A DNA stretch of 64,000 bases, taken from the NCBI GenBank assembly GCA_902762355.1, contig CACWNR010000001.1:1-64000 (forward strand), read 5' to 3'. Of the stretch, positions 25,537 to 34,446 are shown one piece after another. The first letter of the stretch is position 1. Each line of letters begins with the position of its first letter. Under the pieces are notes generated by a model. It was not told where the DNA came from and did no database searches. It worked only from the letters and a program-made list of their open reading frames with translations. Source of the DNA: an uncultured Bacteroidales bacterium (GTDB lineage: Bacteria > Bacteroidota > Bacteroidia > Bacteroidales > Paludibacteraceae). Position numbers and translations under genes: made by a program.

Positions 25537-27252
25537 TCACGGTTTACAACCCTTGAAGGCATTCTTGCCGACTTCTACTGCGGGCGCCAGAACAGGCGTC
25601 CGTAAGTATTTGCAGTCCATGAACGCTTCCGCTCCGATGGTCTGGAGACTATCGTTCCATTGTACCTCACGCAGACTGCGGCAGTTATAGAACGCTCCGT
25701 CCTCAATCTGCTTGAGGCGCTCGTTGAGGATCACTTTCTGCAGGTTGATACAATGCGAGAATGCACCGCGTTGAAGGGTCAGCAGCGATGCAGGCAGTTG
25801 GACTTCTTCAAGCATCTTGCACTCGAGGAAAGCTCCTTCTTCGATCATGTGAATGTGATCCACGAGTGCGATGCCGCGTAACTGCTGGCAGTTATGGAAC
25901 GCACGAACGCCGATGCGGAAAGTCGATTTGGGAATATTGATCTTCTCCAAAGCCAGACAGCCGTCGAGCGCTTCGTCACCGATGGCGTAGAGTCCGTCCG
26001 GCAAATCGATACGGTAGAGCCGTGTACAAGCCTGGAAAGCCCGCTTGGGCAAGGAGTTGATGCCTGCGGGAATAACGACCTTACGCAGCGTAGCACAACC
26101 CGCAAAAGCCTGTTCGCCGAGGAAAATGAGGGTCTGCGGCAGTTCGATGGCTTCTATATTGGAGCAGCCGGCAAAACAACCGTCGCCTAAGCGGCGTAGG
26201 TGGGCAGGAAGGGTGATCGCCTTCAGTCCGCGGCAGGTGTAGAACGTAGCGGATTCGAGAATCTCGATTTTATCGCTAAGGATCTGCTCCTTGAGGTTGA
26301 CACAACCATAGAAAGCACCGGCACCCAGGGATTCCAACTCGCGGGGCAAGAGTGCGTTCTTGAGCAGTGCACAACCGTAGAAAGCGAAATTACCAACCGA
26401 CTTTACGGTGCTCGGGATGATGACGTCCACTAAGCTTTCACAACCCAAGAAAGCCGCCGTCGGAATGGCCGTGACGGTCTCGGGGATCGTGACCGATTTG
26501 AGGTTCTTGCGGTTGGCAAAAGCCCGCTCGGCGATGAGGCGGATAGGGATTTTATTCTTAAAGATATATTTGGCCGGCAGATCATTGTTGGTCGCAATCA
26601 AACAGTCGTCAATGATGAGCGCCCCTTTCTTCCATTTCTTGTCGTTCAGGTAGATGCCGCAACCCGTAAAGGCCTCTTCTCCGATGGAAGTGATAGTAGT
26701 CGGAATGACCACTTTCTGGAGGTTCTTGCAGTCACGGAAAGTCTCATGGTCGATACGCGTGATGCAAGTCGGCAGTTCAACGCGTTGGATGGTCTTGTTG
26801 CCTTGGAAAGCCCCGGCGGCAATAAGTCGGGTTCCTTCGGGAACGATGTAACGGGGTTTGATGGTCTTGTCCGTCGCGATGAGGATCGAGTCGATCCAGA
26901 GGCAACCCTCTGACCAATTGGCTTTGTTAAGGAGAATACCCGTTCCATCGAAAGCAGAACGATAAACGCGCTCGATAGTTTTAGGCAGCACGATAGCCGT
27001 GAGGTTCTTACAACCCTTGAACGCTTTGTCACCGATGGCGGTGACGGTATAGGTGTTCTGCCCCACGACGATGGTCTCGGGGATCAATAACTCACCCGCA
27101 GCCCGCGGGTTAAGCGTTACTTCGGCCGTCAGATGATCGGCATCGATCGTGTAATGGACATCCTGATACTGTGCGTTCTCGGCGTTAACGCTTAATACGG
27201 CGACCAGTAACATCATACACAGCGTCGCCTGCTTGAATAAATAATTGACCAT
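25537..27252 (-). CDS. BspA-like leucine-rich-repeat protein
   Basis: A 571-residue exported protein made of about twenty LRR_5 repeats (typical unit IPKTIERVYRSAF, LPRELESLGAGAFYGC) from residue 60 to the end. The signal peptide is MVNYLFKQATLCMMLLVAVL followed by SVNA. The first 68 bp overlap the end of the upstream beta-helix gene in another frame. Unlike the larger BspA-like protein in the window it has no CBM, Fn3 or C-terminal tail, ending KNAFKGCKP. Such proteins are usually cell-surface or secreted adhesins; ligand unknown. It is the last gene of a 13-gene minus-strand run. Confidence 0.82.
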   Translation of the reverse strand: MVNYLFKQATLCMMLLVAVLSVNAENAQYQDVHYTIDADHLTAEVTLNPRAAGELLIPETIVVGQNTYTVTAIGDKAFKGCKNLTAIVLPKTIERVYRSAFDGTGILLNKANWSEGCLWIDSILIATDKTIKPRYIVPEGTRLIAAGAFQGNKTIQRVELPTCITRIDHETFRDCKNLQKVVIPTTITSIGEEAFTGCGIYLNDKKWKKGALIIDDCLIATNNDLPAKYIFKNKIPIRLIAERAFANRKNLKSVTIPETVTAIPTAAFLGCESLVDVIIPSTVKSVGNFAFYGCALLKNALLPRELESLGAGAFYGCVNLKEQILSDKIEILESATFYTCRGLKAITLPAHLRRLGDGCFAGCSNIEAIELPQTLIFLGEQAFAGCATLRKVVIPAGINSLPKRAFQACTRLYRIDLPDGLYAIGDEALDGCLALEKINIPKSTFRIGVRAFHNCQQLRGIALVDHIHMIEEGAFLECKMLEEVQLPASLLTLQRGAFSHCINLQKVILNERLKQIEDGAFYNCRSLREVQWNDSLQTIGAEAFMDCKYLRTPVLAPAVEVGKNAFKGCKP

Positions 27253-29284
27253 TATTTATAAATTTTTGATTTTTGATTTGTGATTGGTGATTTTCGATTG
27301 CTTCGGGCATGGAGATGCCGAGTTGGAGCAGGATAGCGTTCTCGATGAGGCGTTTGGCATCGTCGGTGAGATAAGCGGTGGAGTACTCGCTGACGCCGAT
27401 CATGATGAAATCATCTCTGATAGCAACGGTACTGTACGTGGGTTGCGATACAGGTGAAGCGAGAGTAGTAAAACCTGTCTCTGTCCAATCGCTGATAGCC
27501 GTCACTGCCTTTTGTTCATTACACTGCGTGAAGAGTTGGATCTGACCATTCGTGATAGTGAGCCCCTCAAAAAGCGGATGACTCGCATCGCTGACCGTCA
27601 CGCTGAGGTCTTGGGTGTTAATCGCCGTTCCCCAACCCCACACACCTGGTTTGAGCAGAAAAGGCTTGAGTAATACCATCGGTTTAGCGTAGCCTTTGAG
27701 TGCCGCAAAACCCGCCGCACTGCTATTGGGTTTCGGCCCCAGCACAATCACCTCGTATTCGCTGTAGTCCACGGTGGCATCCGCCGCTTCGGTCTCTACG
27801 ATCCACAGGCTGTCGTTCTGCCGCAGGTAATGGAGTAAAGCCTTGTCTTCGGTACAACCCGGGATGGTCACAAATGCAACAGTATGGGTGCCTTCGGGTT
27901 GAACGGTCGGGATCGTGTCGTCCGGAATAGGGTCATGATGCTCACCCGGGCTCTCGTAGCATCCGAGATCCGGTGCGTTGCCGTTATAACCGAGGTTGAT
28001 ATCGATACCGGCATCAATGAGTGTCGAACCTTCTGCCAGACGCATGAAGTCATTGTCCGGCAGGTCACCGTTGCCGTTACGTGGTGCCAGAATGAGGGTG
28101 GTGTCCAGCGACTGAAAATCCGAAGCAGCGACGGAGAAACCGTTGTTCCAGGTATTGTGGTCATTGGCTACGTTTGTCTGTGCCCTGTAGGAATCACTGT
28201 TCTGCGAGGCCAGACTGATACAGTTCTGGATCGTGTTCGTGCCGTAGGCGGTGGTGAAACCGTAGTTATAGGCATTGTCATAAGCGGAGTTGTTATAGAG
28301 CCACATCGTGCCGCCGTTATTGTTCTGGTCAAACCCACGAGCGTAGTTGCCGACCGCCAGACAGTGATGAATAAGGATCTTATGATCCGTGTACTGCCCT
28401 CCCATCTTAAAGCCGTTGCCGTTTCCCTGACAGGGGTATTTGGCGAGTGTGACGGTAATGGTATTTCCGTATCGGTCGGTCATCTGTGTACCTAGTTTGG
28501 AATCAAACCACGCCTTGTCTACGCCTGCGGCGCGGGGGTGATTGCGCATGTCATAGTAGGGGCAGCCGTTCTGATAGCAAACGCAGTTTTCGATGATTGT
28601 GTTGGATGTACTGACGCGCTGGAAGAAATCCCATCCATCGTCGGAGTTGTTCCATGCCCGGCATCCGATGTAATGATTGCCTGTACCGGTGAACTGTTTG
28701 TCTGCAAAACCGTCTGCGTTCCCGCCGAAGTTAGCAGTAGAACCGCTCATCGTCTTATAGTCGAAGTTATCATGGCTATCCACATTCTTAATGATGTTGT
28801 TTCCTCCCTCTTTCATTTGACATCCCGTGTCGGCAGAACCGTATATATCCAAGTTCTCGAAAAGACAATAACTGCCGTAGTTAATCAGGTTGTTCTTCCC
28901 CGAATAGCGGAGTGTCATGTTTTTGAGATGCAGGTAGGTGCAGGTGTTTTTGACCCGAATACCGCGGTCACCGTATGCCGTCTGACGGAAGTCCAGTATC
29001 GCCGCATATTTCCCGCTGCGGTTGATGCCTTCGTAACCGGAGATGACGATGCGCTTGGATGCCGTACCGTTGAGATTGTTGATGTCAGTTGTCATTAGAT
29101 CGTACTGACCGCTGAACAGATACAGCGTATCGCCCGGGTTGTGGAGTTTTCCCAAGCCCGCGGTGAAGGAACAGGGATTATTATACGAACCGTCTCCGCT
29201 TCCATTTGGGGAGGCGTAGTAGGTTGCTGCGTTGAGGCTGATGGTGAGCAGCATCACCGTAAGGAGAGTGAGTATTCGTTTCAT
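27185..29284 (-). CDS. Right-handed beta-helix protein, pectate lyase (PL9)-like, with C-terminal sorting-like tail
   Basis: A 699-residue exported protein. The signal peptide (MKRILTLLTVMLLTISLNA) is followed by ATYYASPNGSGDGSYNNPC, a start typical of PL9-like parallel beta-helix proteins, then repeated short turns with N, G and H (about 40-430). Residues 470-640 form a second domain that I do not recognise, containing VIVLGPKP. The end, NGQLFIQAGDAVYDVTGRR, resembles the tail of the large BspA-like protein (NGQIYILRGEKVYTVTGQ) and may be a shortened secretion-sorting signal. A 7-bp repeat tract encodes NHQSQIKNQK before the tail. Catalytic lyase residues were not verified, so activity is uncertain. 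Confidence 0.65.
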   Translation of the reverse strand: MKRILTLLTVMLLTISLNAATYYASPNGSGDGSYNNPCSFTAGLGKLHNPGDTLYLFSGQYDLMTTDINNLNGTASKRIVISGYEGINRSGKYAAILDFRQTAYGDRGIRVKNTCTYLHLKNMTLRYSGKNNLINYGSYCLFENLDIYGSADTGCQMKEGGNNIIKNVDSHDNFDYKTMSGSTANFGGNADGFADKQFTGTGNHYIGCRAWNNSDDGWDFFQRVSTSNTIIENCVCYQNGCPYYDMRNHPRAAGVDKAWFDSKLGTQMTDRYGNTITVTLAKYPCQGNGNGFKMGGQYTDHKILIHHCLAVGNYARGFDQNNNGGTMWLYNNSAYDNAYNYGFTTAYGTNTIQNCISLASQNSDSYRAQTNVANDHNTWNNGFSVAASDFQSLDTTLILAPRNGNGDLPDNDFMRLAEGSTLIDAGIDINLGYNGNAPDLGCYESPGEHHDPIPDDTIPTVQPEGTHTVAFVTIPGCTEDKALLHYLRQNDSLWIVETEAADATVDYSEYEVIVLGPKPNSSAAGFAALKGYAKPMVLLKPFLLKPGVWGWGTAINTQDLSVTVSDASHPLFEGLTITNGQIQLFTQCNEQKAVTAISDWTETGFTTLASPVSQPTYSTVAIRDDFIMIGVSEYSTAYLTDDAKRLIENAILLQLGISMPEAIENHQSQIKNQKFINNGQLFIQAGDAVYDVTGRRIKR
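27263..27299. repeat. 7-bp repeat tract near the end of the beta-helix gene (unit TTTTTGA, 5 copies)
   Basis: TTTTTGA, TTTTTGA, TTTGTGA, TTGGTGA and TTTTCGA in exact phase. On the minus strand it is read in frame as the linker before the C-terminal tail. Confidence 0.85.
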
Positions 29285-30417
29285 TGTTCAAAAATAGTTT
29301 GGTATATAATTCGCGCGGAGCGCTCGTCGCTATACGATGCGTTCAATTGTTCCAAACGCCGGTTGAGCGCCTGATGATCCATCGGTTGTTCAAAAAGGGA
29401 CGTACATAACTGTACCAACTGTTCCTCGTCCGAACCGGTATGACATAAATCTGCCAATTCCGTTCCTTCTGTCATCGGCGGGTTAACGATCACGTGTCCT
29501 TCCGTAAAGAGCACATTGAGCAGTTTGAGTTTGATGCCTGTGCCTTGGAATGTAATTAACAGATGAATACGGGCGTTTCGGATGAGCCGTTGCATGGTCT
29601 CTTCGTCCGGACTATCCACCAGCGTTATCTTCGGAGCACCTTGTACTGCTCTCCGTAGTTCGTCCGAAGGATGAAGACCTGCAATGACCACCGGATAGGG
29701 TATCTTCGGGGCTATTTGCCGGACAATATACATCGCCGCTTTATGGTTCTCCGCCACGGACAGGTTCCCGTGATAGAGTATATACGGCTGAGGCTCTCCT
29801 ATCGGCGGCAGGATGGCCGTGTGCCCGTGAAAACAAGGGAAATAAATATTGGGAACCCTAGGATACGTCTTCTTGAAATACGCCTCGTCCTGATGTGCAA
29901 GCGTGAAAATAGCACTTGCATTCCTAACCGTCCTTTCGAACCACCGCAGGCGTTCAGCTTCAATATGCAGATAGAGTTTTTTCCACAGGCTTTTAGTTGC
30001 CCGACCGAGGGCATGGTAGTAGTCATGTTCTACGTTGCATTCCCTGAAATACTTGGCTCTATTACGCAGCGCAGGATGACTCATTAGGGCACAACTGACC
30101 AAGCCTTCAAAGAAGATAGGTGCATCGTCCTGTAATAAGTCATGTAGTAACTCATCGCTATCCCGGCTTGCGACACCATAGGGTCGGAAACTCAGTTGTT
30201 GCAGGAAGGAAGTCTTGCGGGGATAGTAATACACCTTTTCGCAAAGTGCTTCCAGCGGTTCAGTCTCTCCTTTGACCCCTTTGTAAAAGCAGTGCAGAAT
30301 AACCCGTACACCCAACTTATTCAGCGCTTTGATGCGGTAGAAAACAGGGATGACTCCTCCGTAAGAAGGCGGGAACGGAATATCAAAGCAGATGATATGT
30401 AGTCTCTTTACAGGCAT
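29281..30417 (-). CDS. GT-B type glycosyltransferase
   Basis: A 378-residue cytoplasmic glycosyltransferase of the GT4/GT1-like fold. The N-terminal domain starts KRLHIICFDIPFPPSYGGV, with the glycine-rich entry loop of these enzymes; the C-terminal donor-binding domain contains ILYHGNLSVAENHKAA and later FQGTGIKLKLLNVL, the usual nucleotide-sugar site. It overlaps the next gene in the pattern ATGA and the previous gene by 10 bp, inside a surface-polysaccharide gene group. Probably adds a sugar to a lipid-linked surface glycan; donor and acceptor unknown. Confidence 0.8.
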   Translation of the reverse strand: MPVKRLHIICFDIPFPPSYGGVIPVFYRIKALNKLGVRVILHCFYKGVKGETEPLEALCEKVYYYPRKTSFLQQLSFRPYGVASRDSDELLHDLLQDDAPIFFEGLVSCALMSHPALRNRAKYFRECNVEHDYYHALGRATKSLWKKLYLHIEAERLRWFERTVRNASAIFTLAHQDEAYFKKTYPRVPNIYFPCFHGHTAILPPIGEPQPYILYHGNLSVAENHKAAMYIVRQIAPKIPYPVVIAGLHPSDELRRAVQGAPKITLVDSPDEETMQRLIRNARIHLLITFQGTGIKLKLLNVLFTEGHVIVNPPMTEGTELADLCHTGSDEEQLVQLCTSLFEQPMDHQALNRRLEQLNASYSDERSARIIYQTIFEQ

Positions 30418-31511
30418 TTAATCAATTGTTCTATTTTTTGAGTTTGGTATGCGCGGCTGAACTCTTCGCGATGTTGCGTCTGCTGGTGGGTGAAGCCGTT
30501 CTGCAGCCAGGTGTTGTATTGTGCCGTGATGAATTGTTTTATTTGTTCAACGTCGTCTGTGGCGATACCTGCATTCGTATAGGCTATCAGTTCGGCTAAT
30601 GAACCATTGTCGGACGGTACGCACAAGACAGGTTTCTCGCAGCCGAGTGCTTCGTAGAACTTGGTGGTTAGCATGCCGTGCGTATGCTCGTTCGTCAGCA
30701 CCAGGACGATACTGCTGCGTCGTACGGCATCACCCATCTTGTCATGCGGAACCGGGTTCTGTTTCGGTGTGTGAATATCCAGCACGATATCCGGTTGCCG
30801 GAGCTCCTCAATAACCTGTTTGATTTTCTCTAATGCCGGTTTTTGCCAGTCATGCAAGGTACCGATATACGATACCGTAAAATGTTCATTCCGGATATTT
30901 ACCGGGTAGAACTGCTTATCGTCAAAGCCGTTGTATACTACGTGTACATTCGGATTAAACTGCTTGATAAACTCCGCGTGCCAGGGTGATACGGTCGTGA
31001 TGGCATTGGCGGCACGAAGCACGTTGTTGCGTCGGCGACGGTGGATAATCCGGTAGATATGACGGAAAGGCATCAGCCAGCGACTCTTGTGGCGGTACTG
31101 GTAGAACGAATGCTCCACCTGTTCTTCCATGTCACGTATGTCGCAGATCAAAGGAATATGTAATTTTCGAGCGATACGCAGTCCTGCACCCAAGGGAAAA
31201 TCACTGAAGACGGTACAAATGACGGCATCAAAGTCATTTGGAAGGACGAACAAGGCCTTGCGTGCAAACGCTCTGTTATGCCAATCACTGACGAGTGTCC
31301 AAATCGTCTTAACGAACCAGTCAAACGTCGTGCCGCTGTACATGTGGATGGCATGTATCGGATAGGTATGCGCGAAGGTCAAAGGCTTGTCCTCTTCGGT
31401 CAATAGGGTTACGTCATACCCTTTCTGCACGAAATAATCGCACAAAAACCGTACCCGCGGTGAGAATCCCGGAGGGGCAAGCGGATCAGATACAACTAAT
31501 AACTTTTTCAT
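30408..31511 (-). CDS. GT-B type glycosyltransferase (GT4-like)
   Basis: A 367-residue glycosyltransferase. The start at 31511 gives KKLLVVSDPLAPPGFSPRVR; the longer frame to 31598 is inside the deacetylase-like gene and lacks conservation. The middle shows HNRAFARKAL and the C-terminal half YIGTLHDWQKPALEKI, then FYEALGCEKPVLCVPS, the donor-site motif of GT4 enzymes. It overlaps the upstream gene by 26 bp. The two adjacent glycosyltransferases, the WecA-like and the CapD-like genes form a likely surface glycan pathway. Confidence 0.8.
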   Translation of the reverse strand: MKKLLVVSDPLAPPGFSPRVRFLCDYFVQKGYDVTLLTEEDKPLTFAHTYPIHAIHMYSGTTFDWFVKTIWTLVSDWHNRAFARKALFVLPNDFDAVICTVFSDFPLGAGLRIARKLHIPLICDIRDMEEQVEHSFYQYRHKSRWLMPFRHIYRIIHRRRRNNVLRAANAITTVSPWHAEFIKQFNPNVHVVYNGFDDKQFYPVNIRNEHFTVSYIGTLHDWQKPALEKIKQVIEELRQPDIVLDIHTPKQNPVPHDKMGDAVRRSSIVLVLTNEHTHGMLTTKFYEALGCEKPVLCVPSDNGSLAELIAYTNAGIATDDVEQIKQFITAQYNTWLQNGFTHQQTQHREEFSRAYQTQKIEQLIKCL

Positions 31512-32628
31512 ACAACGAACGATGGTATGTGTAGTCGTTGATGCTGCTATTATGCCACAACAGGCAGAGGTCGCCGTGATGCAACCGCACCTTATCAATC
31601 AGACGCTCGCAGAGGAAGTACGCTTCATCCTCGGTGAGGTTCATATAGTTCTCATTGCTCAGCGTACAGTCCATAATGATAAGCGGATGGAGCGTTAGGT
31701 TCGTTAACTGCATGGTTTTGGGGTTGATCCACCGTACGGCGCGGCTGGTCTGCAGACGGAAACCGACTGAGTCGGCAAAACCCATCGTGAAGTCATCCGT
31801 ATATCCGGCATCCGCCAAACCTTGCATCCAATCGATGTCGCCGCGTAAATAGTGCGCGCGGAACATCTTGCTGTATTGAATCTTCGGAATTTCGCCGTAA
31901 TAACTGCCGTGAACGCCCAGATACACGTTGTTATGCCGTAACATGTGTTTGAGTTGCTTGAAATCCCGTCCATGTAGACAGTACTGCGGGTAGTCGTAGC
32001 CCTTGCCCTGTGTGCGTTTGACGAAATAGATGCTCTCGGCCTTCGGCACGCGCTTATCTTGCTCCAACAACCACGGGAAGGTGTACAACGGATCATTATG
32101 AATATCGCGCCAGGAAGCCAGAACGGCTTTGGCCTCACCCCGCTTGAACCCACCTATTGCCCCTCGGAGGGAACGATACTGACTGATGGCATCGATATCG
32201 TGGGTGAGGTAGATATGTCCGAAACCGGGTTCAGGTAAGGGCAGATCGAGTTGTTTGAGTACCAATCGTGCATACTCATCCAGCCGCGGAATCTGCAAAC
32301 GACTCTTGTACGACAACGCCGAGAACCGCGCAGCAAAACGACCGTGTTCATCGCGCTTGAGGTTAATCAGCTCTTCCGCACGGGAGGTGAAAAAGAATGT
32401 CGCATAGACGATGTCGGTGCGAATGATGGACTTTCCTTTCGCCGGTTGCTCCACTACGGGTTTCTTCAGTTCGGGTAGAACCAACTCTTTTCCTAACTGT
32501 CCACACGGAATGATGATCACGTCGTGATCTTCCAATGCCTTCTCATCAGCCGTGTACGCCACGCGTTTGGCGGCCTCTTCATCCCCGTAACAAAGCCAGG
32601 TGAGGATGTAATCGATAATCTCTTTCAT
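31486..32628 (-). CDS. Polysaccharide deacetylase-like protein (Bacteroidota type)
   Basis: A 380-residue protein without a signal peptide. The central motif IYLTHDIDAI resembles the metal-binding Asp-Asp of carbohydrate esterase 4 enzymes, and GVHGSYYG and LLWHNSS may give the histidine sites. The N-terminal ~120 residues match a domain commonly seen before this fold in Bacteroidota polysaccharide loci. The substrate is probably a lipid-linked or nascent glycan, inferred from the neighbouring glycosyltransferases. Its start codon lies in an 8-bp repeat tract. Confidence 0.65.
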   Translation of the reverse strand: MKEIIDYILTWLCYGDEEAAKRVAYTADEKALEDHDVIIIPCGQLGKELVLPELKKPVVEQPAKGKSIIRTDIVYATFFFTSRAEELINLKRDEHGRFAARFSALSYKSRLQIPRLDEYARLVLKQLDLPLPEPGFGHIYLTHDIDAISQYRSLRGAIGGFKRGEAKAVLASWRDIHNDPLYTFPWLLEQDKRVPKAESIYFVKRTQGKGYDYPQYCLHGRDFKQLKHMLRHNNVYLGVHGSYYGEIPKIQYSKMFRAHYLRGDIDWMQGLADAGYTDDFTMGFADSVGFRLQTSRAVRWINPKTMQLTNLTLHPLIIMDCTLSNENYMNLTEDEAYFLCERLIDKVRLHHGDLCLLWHNSSINDYTYHRSLYEKVISCI

Positions 32629-32655
32629 TCCTTCATTCGTTCACTCGTTCAACAA
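32624..32655. repeat. 8-bp repeat tract at the deacetylase/ABC-F junction (unit TTCATTCG, 4 copies)
   Basis: TTCATTCC, TTCATTCG, TTCACTCG and TTCAACAA in 8-bp phase. It contains the start codon of the deacetylase-like gene (32626-32628), the spacer, and the stop of the ABC-F gene (32641-32643). Confidence 0.75.
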
Positions 32656-34446
32656 TTCCCATTCGTATAGTTTCTGTTCGATCTGGTGTTTGACAGATTC
32701 GTATTTCTGAAACTGTTCTTGTGTCTGGTTCTCGGGCAGCGACAATAACTGCTCCAGTTGAGCTTGTTGCTCTTCCAATGCCGCAATCGATGCTTCCACT
32801 TCGGCAATCTGTTTCTCTTTCTTGCGTTTCTCTGCGGCTGCTGCTTTCTGGGCTGCATAGTCGAGTTTCGCGGAACTCTGAGAATCAGTACTCTCCACTT
32901 TTGCCTTTCCACTTTCCACTTTTCGCTCCAGTTCCTGCAAACTATCGATCTTCTTCGCCCGCAGAAAATCGTATATGCCGCCCAGATGCTCTTTGACGTG
33001 TCCGCCGCCGAATTCATACACCTTGCTCACGAGTCCGTTGAGGAAATCGCGGTCGTGGCTCACGCAGATGAGGGTGCCGTTGAAATCCTGCAAGGCCGCT
33101 TTGAGTACGTCCTTGGACTGCATATCGAGGTGGTTGGTCGGCTCATCGAGAATGAGCAGGTTACAGGGTTCGAGTAGCAGTCTAATCATCGCCAGACGAC
33201 TGCGCTCACCACCGCTCAGCACCTTCACTTTCTTATCGCTCGCTTCACCGCCGAACATGAATGCTCCGAGGATATCGCGTATCTTGGTGCGTATATCGCC
33301 CACAGCCACGTAGTCGATGGTCTCAAAGACGGTGAGGTTCTCGTCCAGCAGCGCCGCCTGGTTCTGCGCGAAATAACCGATCTTGACGTTATGCCCTATC
33401 TTGAGGTTGCCCAAGTAGTCCAGTTGTCCCATGATGCACTTGACCAGCGTCGTTTTGCCTTCACCGTTCTTGCCCACAAACGCTACTTTCTCGCCCCGTT
33501 TGATGGTGAAGGTCACGTCATGGAATATAGTATGCTCCCCGAAATCCTTCCGCAGATCTTCGACGATGATGGGGTAGTCACCGCTCCGCGGAGCAGGCGG
33601 GAAACGCAGGTTGAGACGCGAAGTATCCTCCAGATCCACTTCCAACCGATCGAGTTTCTCGAGTTGTTTGATGCGACTCTGCACTTGTACGGCTTTGGTG
33701 GCTTTATACCGGAAACGCTCGATGAACTCTTCGGTATCGGCGATCATCTTCTGTTGATTCTGATAGGCGCGTACCTGTTGCTCGTGGCGCTCCTTACGCA
33801 ATTCAACGAAATGGCTATAATTGACGTTATAATCGTAGATGCGCCCTAAGGTGATCTCTATCGTTCGGCCGCACACGTTGTCGATGAACGCGCGGTCGTG
33901 GCTCACCATCAAAACGGCCGAAGGACTGGTCTTTAGGAAATCCTCGAGCCATTGAATGGACTCGATATCGAGGTGGTTAGTGGGCTCATCGAGTAGCAGC
34001 AGATCAGGATGTCTCAAGAGGATCTTTGCTAACTCGATACGCATACGCCAACCGCCGGAGAACTCGCTACACGGTCTGTCGAAATCCTTGCGCTCAAAGC
34101 CCAAACCGATGACTGTTCGATCCATCTCAGCGATGAAACGGGCTTCGTCCCCGTAACCTGTAACCCGTAACCCTTCATCCTTCACGGTCATCACCTCTTC
34201 CTTCAGCGTTCGGTCGTCTTGAAAGAGCATCACCTGCGGCAGGTAGCCGATGGTCATGTCCGCCTCTCGGGCAATACGTCCGGTAGTCGGTTGATACTCA
34301 CCGGCAATCAAGCGCAGCAGGGTTGTCTTTCCCGCTCCGTTCTTACCCACCAACGCGATGCGTTCCTTGCGGTTGATAAGGAAAGTGATGTCGTCCAATA
34401 CAGGTTTGGACGAAAACTCCATGGATATGTGGTCAACGGTTAGCAT
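32641..34446 (-). CDS. ABC-F family ATPase
   Basis: A 601-residue cytoplasmic protein with two ABC ATPase domains and no membrane segments, as in ABC-F proteins that act on the ribosome. First domain: Walker A GKNGAGKTT, signature FSGGWRMRIELAKILL, Walker B LLLLDEPTNHLD. Second: GKNGEGKTT, LSGGERSRLAMIRLLL, LLILDEPTNHLD. The Arg-rich interdomain linker lies around 215-285, and a coiled-coil C-terminal extension from about 500. Two 7-bp repeat tracts insert peptides: LRVTGYGDEA in the first ATPase domain (34151-34185) and KVESGKAKVEST before the C-terminal coil (32891-32925). Uup or an antibiotic-resistance-type ABC-F are both possible. Confidence 0.9.
   Translation of the reverse strand: MLTVDHISMEFSSKPVLDDITFLINRKERIALVGKNGAGKTTLLRLIAGEYQPTTGRIAREADMTIGYLPQVMLFQDDRTLKEEVMTVKDEGLRVTGYGDEARFIAEMDRTVIGLGFERKDFDRPCSEFSGGWRMRIELAKILLRHPDLLLLDEPTNHLDIESIQWLEDFLKTSPSAVLMVSHDRAFIDNVCGRTIEITLGRIYDYNVNYSHFVELRKERHEQQVRAYQNQQKMIADTEEFIERFRYKATKAVQVQSRIKQLEKLDRLEVDLEDTSRLNLRFPPAPRSGDYPIIVEDLRKDFGEHTIFHDVTFTIKRGEKVAFVGKNGEGKTTLVKCIMGQLDYLGNLKIGHNVKIGYFAQNQAALLDENLTVFETIDYVAVGDIRTKIRDILGAFMFGGEASDKKVKVLSGGERSRLAMIRLLLEPCNLLILDEPTNHLDMQSKDVLKAALQDFNGTLICVSHDRDFLNGLVSKVYEFGGGHVKEHLGGIYDFLRAKKIDSLQELERKVESGKAKVESTDSQSSAKLDYAAQKAAAAEKRKKEKQIAEVEASIAALEEQQAQLEQLLSLPENQTQEQFQKYESVKHQIEQKLYEWELLNE
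32891..32925. repeat. 7-bp repeat tract inside the ABC-F gene (unit CTTTCCA, 5 copies)
   Basis: CTCTCCA, CTTTTGC, CTTTCCA, CTTTCCA and CTTTTCG in exact phase. Read on the minus strand as KVESGKAKVES in the linker before the C-terminal coiled coil. Confidence 0.82.
34151..34185. repeat. 7-bp repeat tract inside the ABC-F gene (unit CCGTAAC, 3 copies plus two CCTTCAx)
   Basis: CCGTAAC, CTGTAAC, CCGTAAC, CCTTCAT and CCTTCAC in phase. The minus strand reads GTTACGG-type units, the same word as in mutS2, and both genes translate it as RVTGYG. Confidence 0.85.
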
